Made by a program: the position numbers and the translations under genes. A model generated the notes under the pieces. The model saw nothing but the letters and a program-made list of their open reading frames with translations, made no database searches and was not told the origin of the DNA. A DNA stretch of 36,974 bases from Bacteroidales bacterium (GTDB lineage: Bacteria; Bacteroidota; Bacteroidia; Bacteroidales; VadinHA17), in assembly GCA_012514255.1 (NCBI GenBank), contig JAAZAP010000345.1, forward strand, positions 1 to 36,974, read 5' to 3'. How positions within the stretch are numbered: the stretch's first letter is position 1; every line of letters starts with the position of its first letter. Positions 36,056 through 36,974 of this stretch are shown here, piece by piece.

Positions 36056-36974
36056 GACGTTTTCTGAATTGGTATCTTGATTTTAAATGTGGATCCGCGT
36101 CCCGGTTTGCTTGTGACTGTAACATCGCCCCCGTGTGCCATCGCTATGCGCCTGACATAATAGAGTCCCAGCCCCAGCCCCTTGGTCTTGTGAATGTTGC
36201 CGTGGGGCACCCTGTAAAACTTTTCGAAGATATGGCCGATATGTTCTGAAGGAATACCCAAGCCGTTGTCAGCAACCGTTATCTCTATATCGTTGCCTGC
36301 CGCAGCAGCCTTCACGGTGATCACCGGTTCCCCGTCGCAGTATTTGACGGCGTTGGAGAGCAGGTTGCTGATCATGGTTGTGAAATAGACTATGTCTACA
36401 GAGGCTTCCATGCCGTTTGTGCTATAGTCTTCCTTAATCTCCGCGCACCCGTCACACGAAGTGAGGAAAGAGGTGACCACCTGTTGGAGCAACTCGTCAA
36501 TTACTACCTTATGCCTGTCTAGCTCAAACTCCTCCCTTTCCAGGAAGCTGACCTCCAGTATGGTGTTTATGAGCTGGTTCAGGTGGACGCTCTGTTTACC
36601 TATCAGTCTGGCTGTCTCCAGCACTTTATTCCTGTCAGTAAAAATCTGCTCCTTCTCCAGTGTCCTCCCGGCAACGGTGATTGTGGAAAGAGGCGTCTTG
36701 AGCTCGTGGGTCATATTGTTGATGAAGTCGCTCTTCAGTTCCGAGAGCCGGCGCTCTTCCATCAGGTTCCTCCATGTCAGGCCGAATACCAGAAAGACGA
36801 TCAGGATGCTGCCCGTAATAAGCACGAAAGAGAGCAGTGCTTCCCTGAAGACCATCTCGTTTTTATGTGTCAGATCCAGGAGGTAATGAAACTCGAGGAT
36901 GAAGTGGTTGCGTTCCTCCCTGAAGGTGTTAACTATTACCATATTTTTCCCGGGCTGGGAATAGACGGTATCAA
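36052..36974 (-). CDS. Sensor histidine kinase (5' end outside the window)
   Basis: The last 306 residues of a kinase; the frame stays open to the window edge, so the N-terminal sensor part is missing. Visible parts are the end of the extracytoplasmic domain, a membrane segment (LLSFVLITGSILIVFLVFGL), the HisKA helix with the phospho-acceptor His in NNMTHELKTPLSTIT, and the HATPase_c domain with the N box (LLSNAVKYCDG), G1 (DNGLGIP), F box (FEKFYRV) and G2 (GLGLGLYYV). It should phosphorylate the response regulator encoded immediately downstream. An internal ATG at 36942 is not the true start because coding sequence continues upstream. The signal is unknown. Confidence 0.92.
   Translation of the reverse strand, partial: DTVYSQPGKNMVIVNTFREERNHFILEFHYLLDLTHKNEMVFREALLSFVLITGSILIVFLVFGLTWRNLMEERRLSELKSDFINNMTHELKTPLSTITVAGRTLEKEQIFTDRNKVLETARLIGKQSVHLNQLINTILEVSFLEREEFELDRHKVVIDELLQQVVTSFLTSCDGCAEIKEDYSTNGMEASVDIVYFTTMISNLLSNAVKYCDGEPVITVKAAAAGNDIEITVADNGLGIPSEHIGHIFEKFYRVPHGNIHKTKGLGLGLYYVRRIAMAHGGDVTVTSKPGRGSTFKIKIPIQKTS

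Noticed and set aside
35384..36974. Two-component pair as regulator of the glucan locus
   Set aside because: It is on the opposite strand, converges on the locus and resembles a general RprXY-type pair; the SusR-like protein is the better candidate.

Overview
The window looks like chromosomal DNA from a Bacteroidota bacterium, probably an environmental member of the Bacteroidales/Marinilabiliales type. The evidence is a SusC/SusD pair, surface-type lipoproteins, a SusR-like membrane regulator, OmpA with thrombospondin type 3 repeats, several matches to the Bacteroidota -7 element TAnnTTTG, and few Shine-Dalgarno sequences. No tRNA, rRNA, CRISPR array or insertion sequence was seen.

Positions 1-8.2 kb are ordinary genome: the 3' end of an outer-membrane barrel gene with a strong terminator, then a leftward block. 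That block holds a carotenoid pair (crtI, crtB, overlapping by 4 nt), a YfcC-type carrier, an aldo/keto reductase that follows a CarboxypepD_reg/barrel protein, and an OmpA/TSP3 porin with its own terminator. A 454-nt divergent spacer separates these from a rightward S9 peptidase (8688-11486), which ends in two tandem hairpins.

Positions 11769-35331 form a rightward polysaccharide utilization locus: SusC, SusD, a LamG-like surface lipoprotein, two PF10091 (GH144-type) hydrolases, a large unassigned six-hairpin-type enzyme with a discoidin domain, a GPH-family sugar transporter, a cytoplasmic GH35, a cytoplasmic GH94 closely resembling 1,2-beta-oligoglucan phosphorylase (SOGP), and a membrane-bound beta-propeller/Y_Y_Y/LuxR-HTH regulator. 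GH144 plus SOGP points to beta-1,2-glucan (sophoro-oligosaccharides or cyclic beta-1,2-glucan) as substrate. Inferred flow: the surface GH144 with an acidic lipoprotein tail cuts the glucan, SusCD imports fragments, the second GH144 and the unassigned enzyme trim them in the periplasm, the GPH carrier moves them inside, and GH35 and SOGP process them to glucose 1-phosphate. The regulator would sense an oligosaccharide in the periplasm.

The right edge carries a leftward OmpR-family response regulator and its histidine kinase, which is cut by the window end. The most novel items are the unassigned 1087-residue protein, the ~205-residue periplasmic insertion in the transporter, and the combination of GH35 and SOGP in a SusCD locus.
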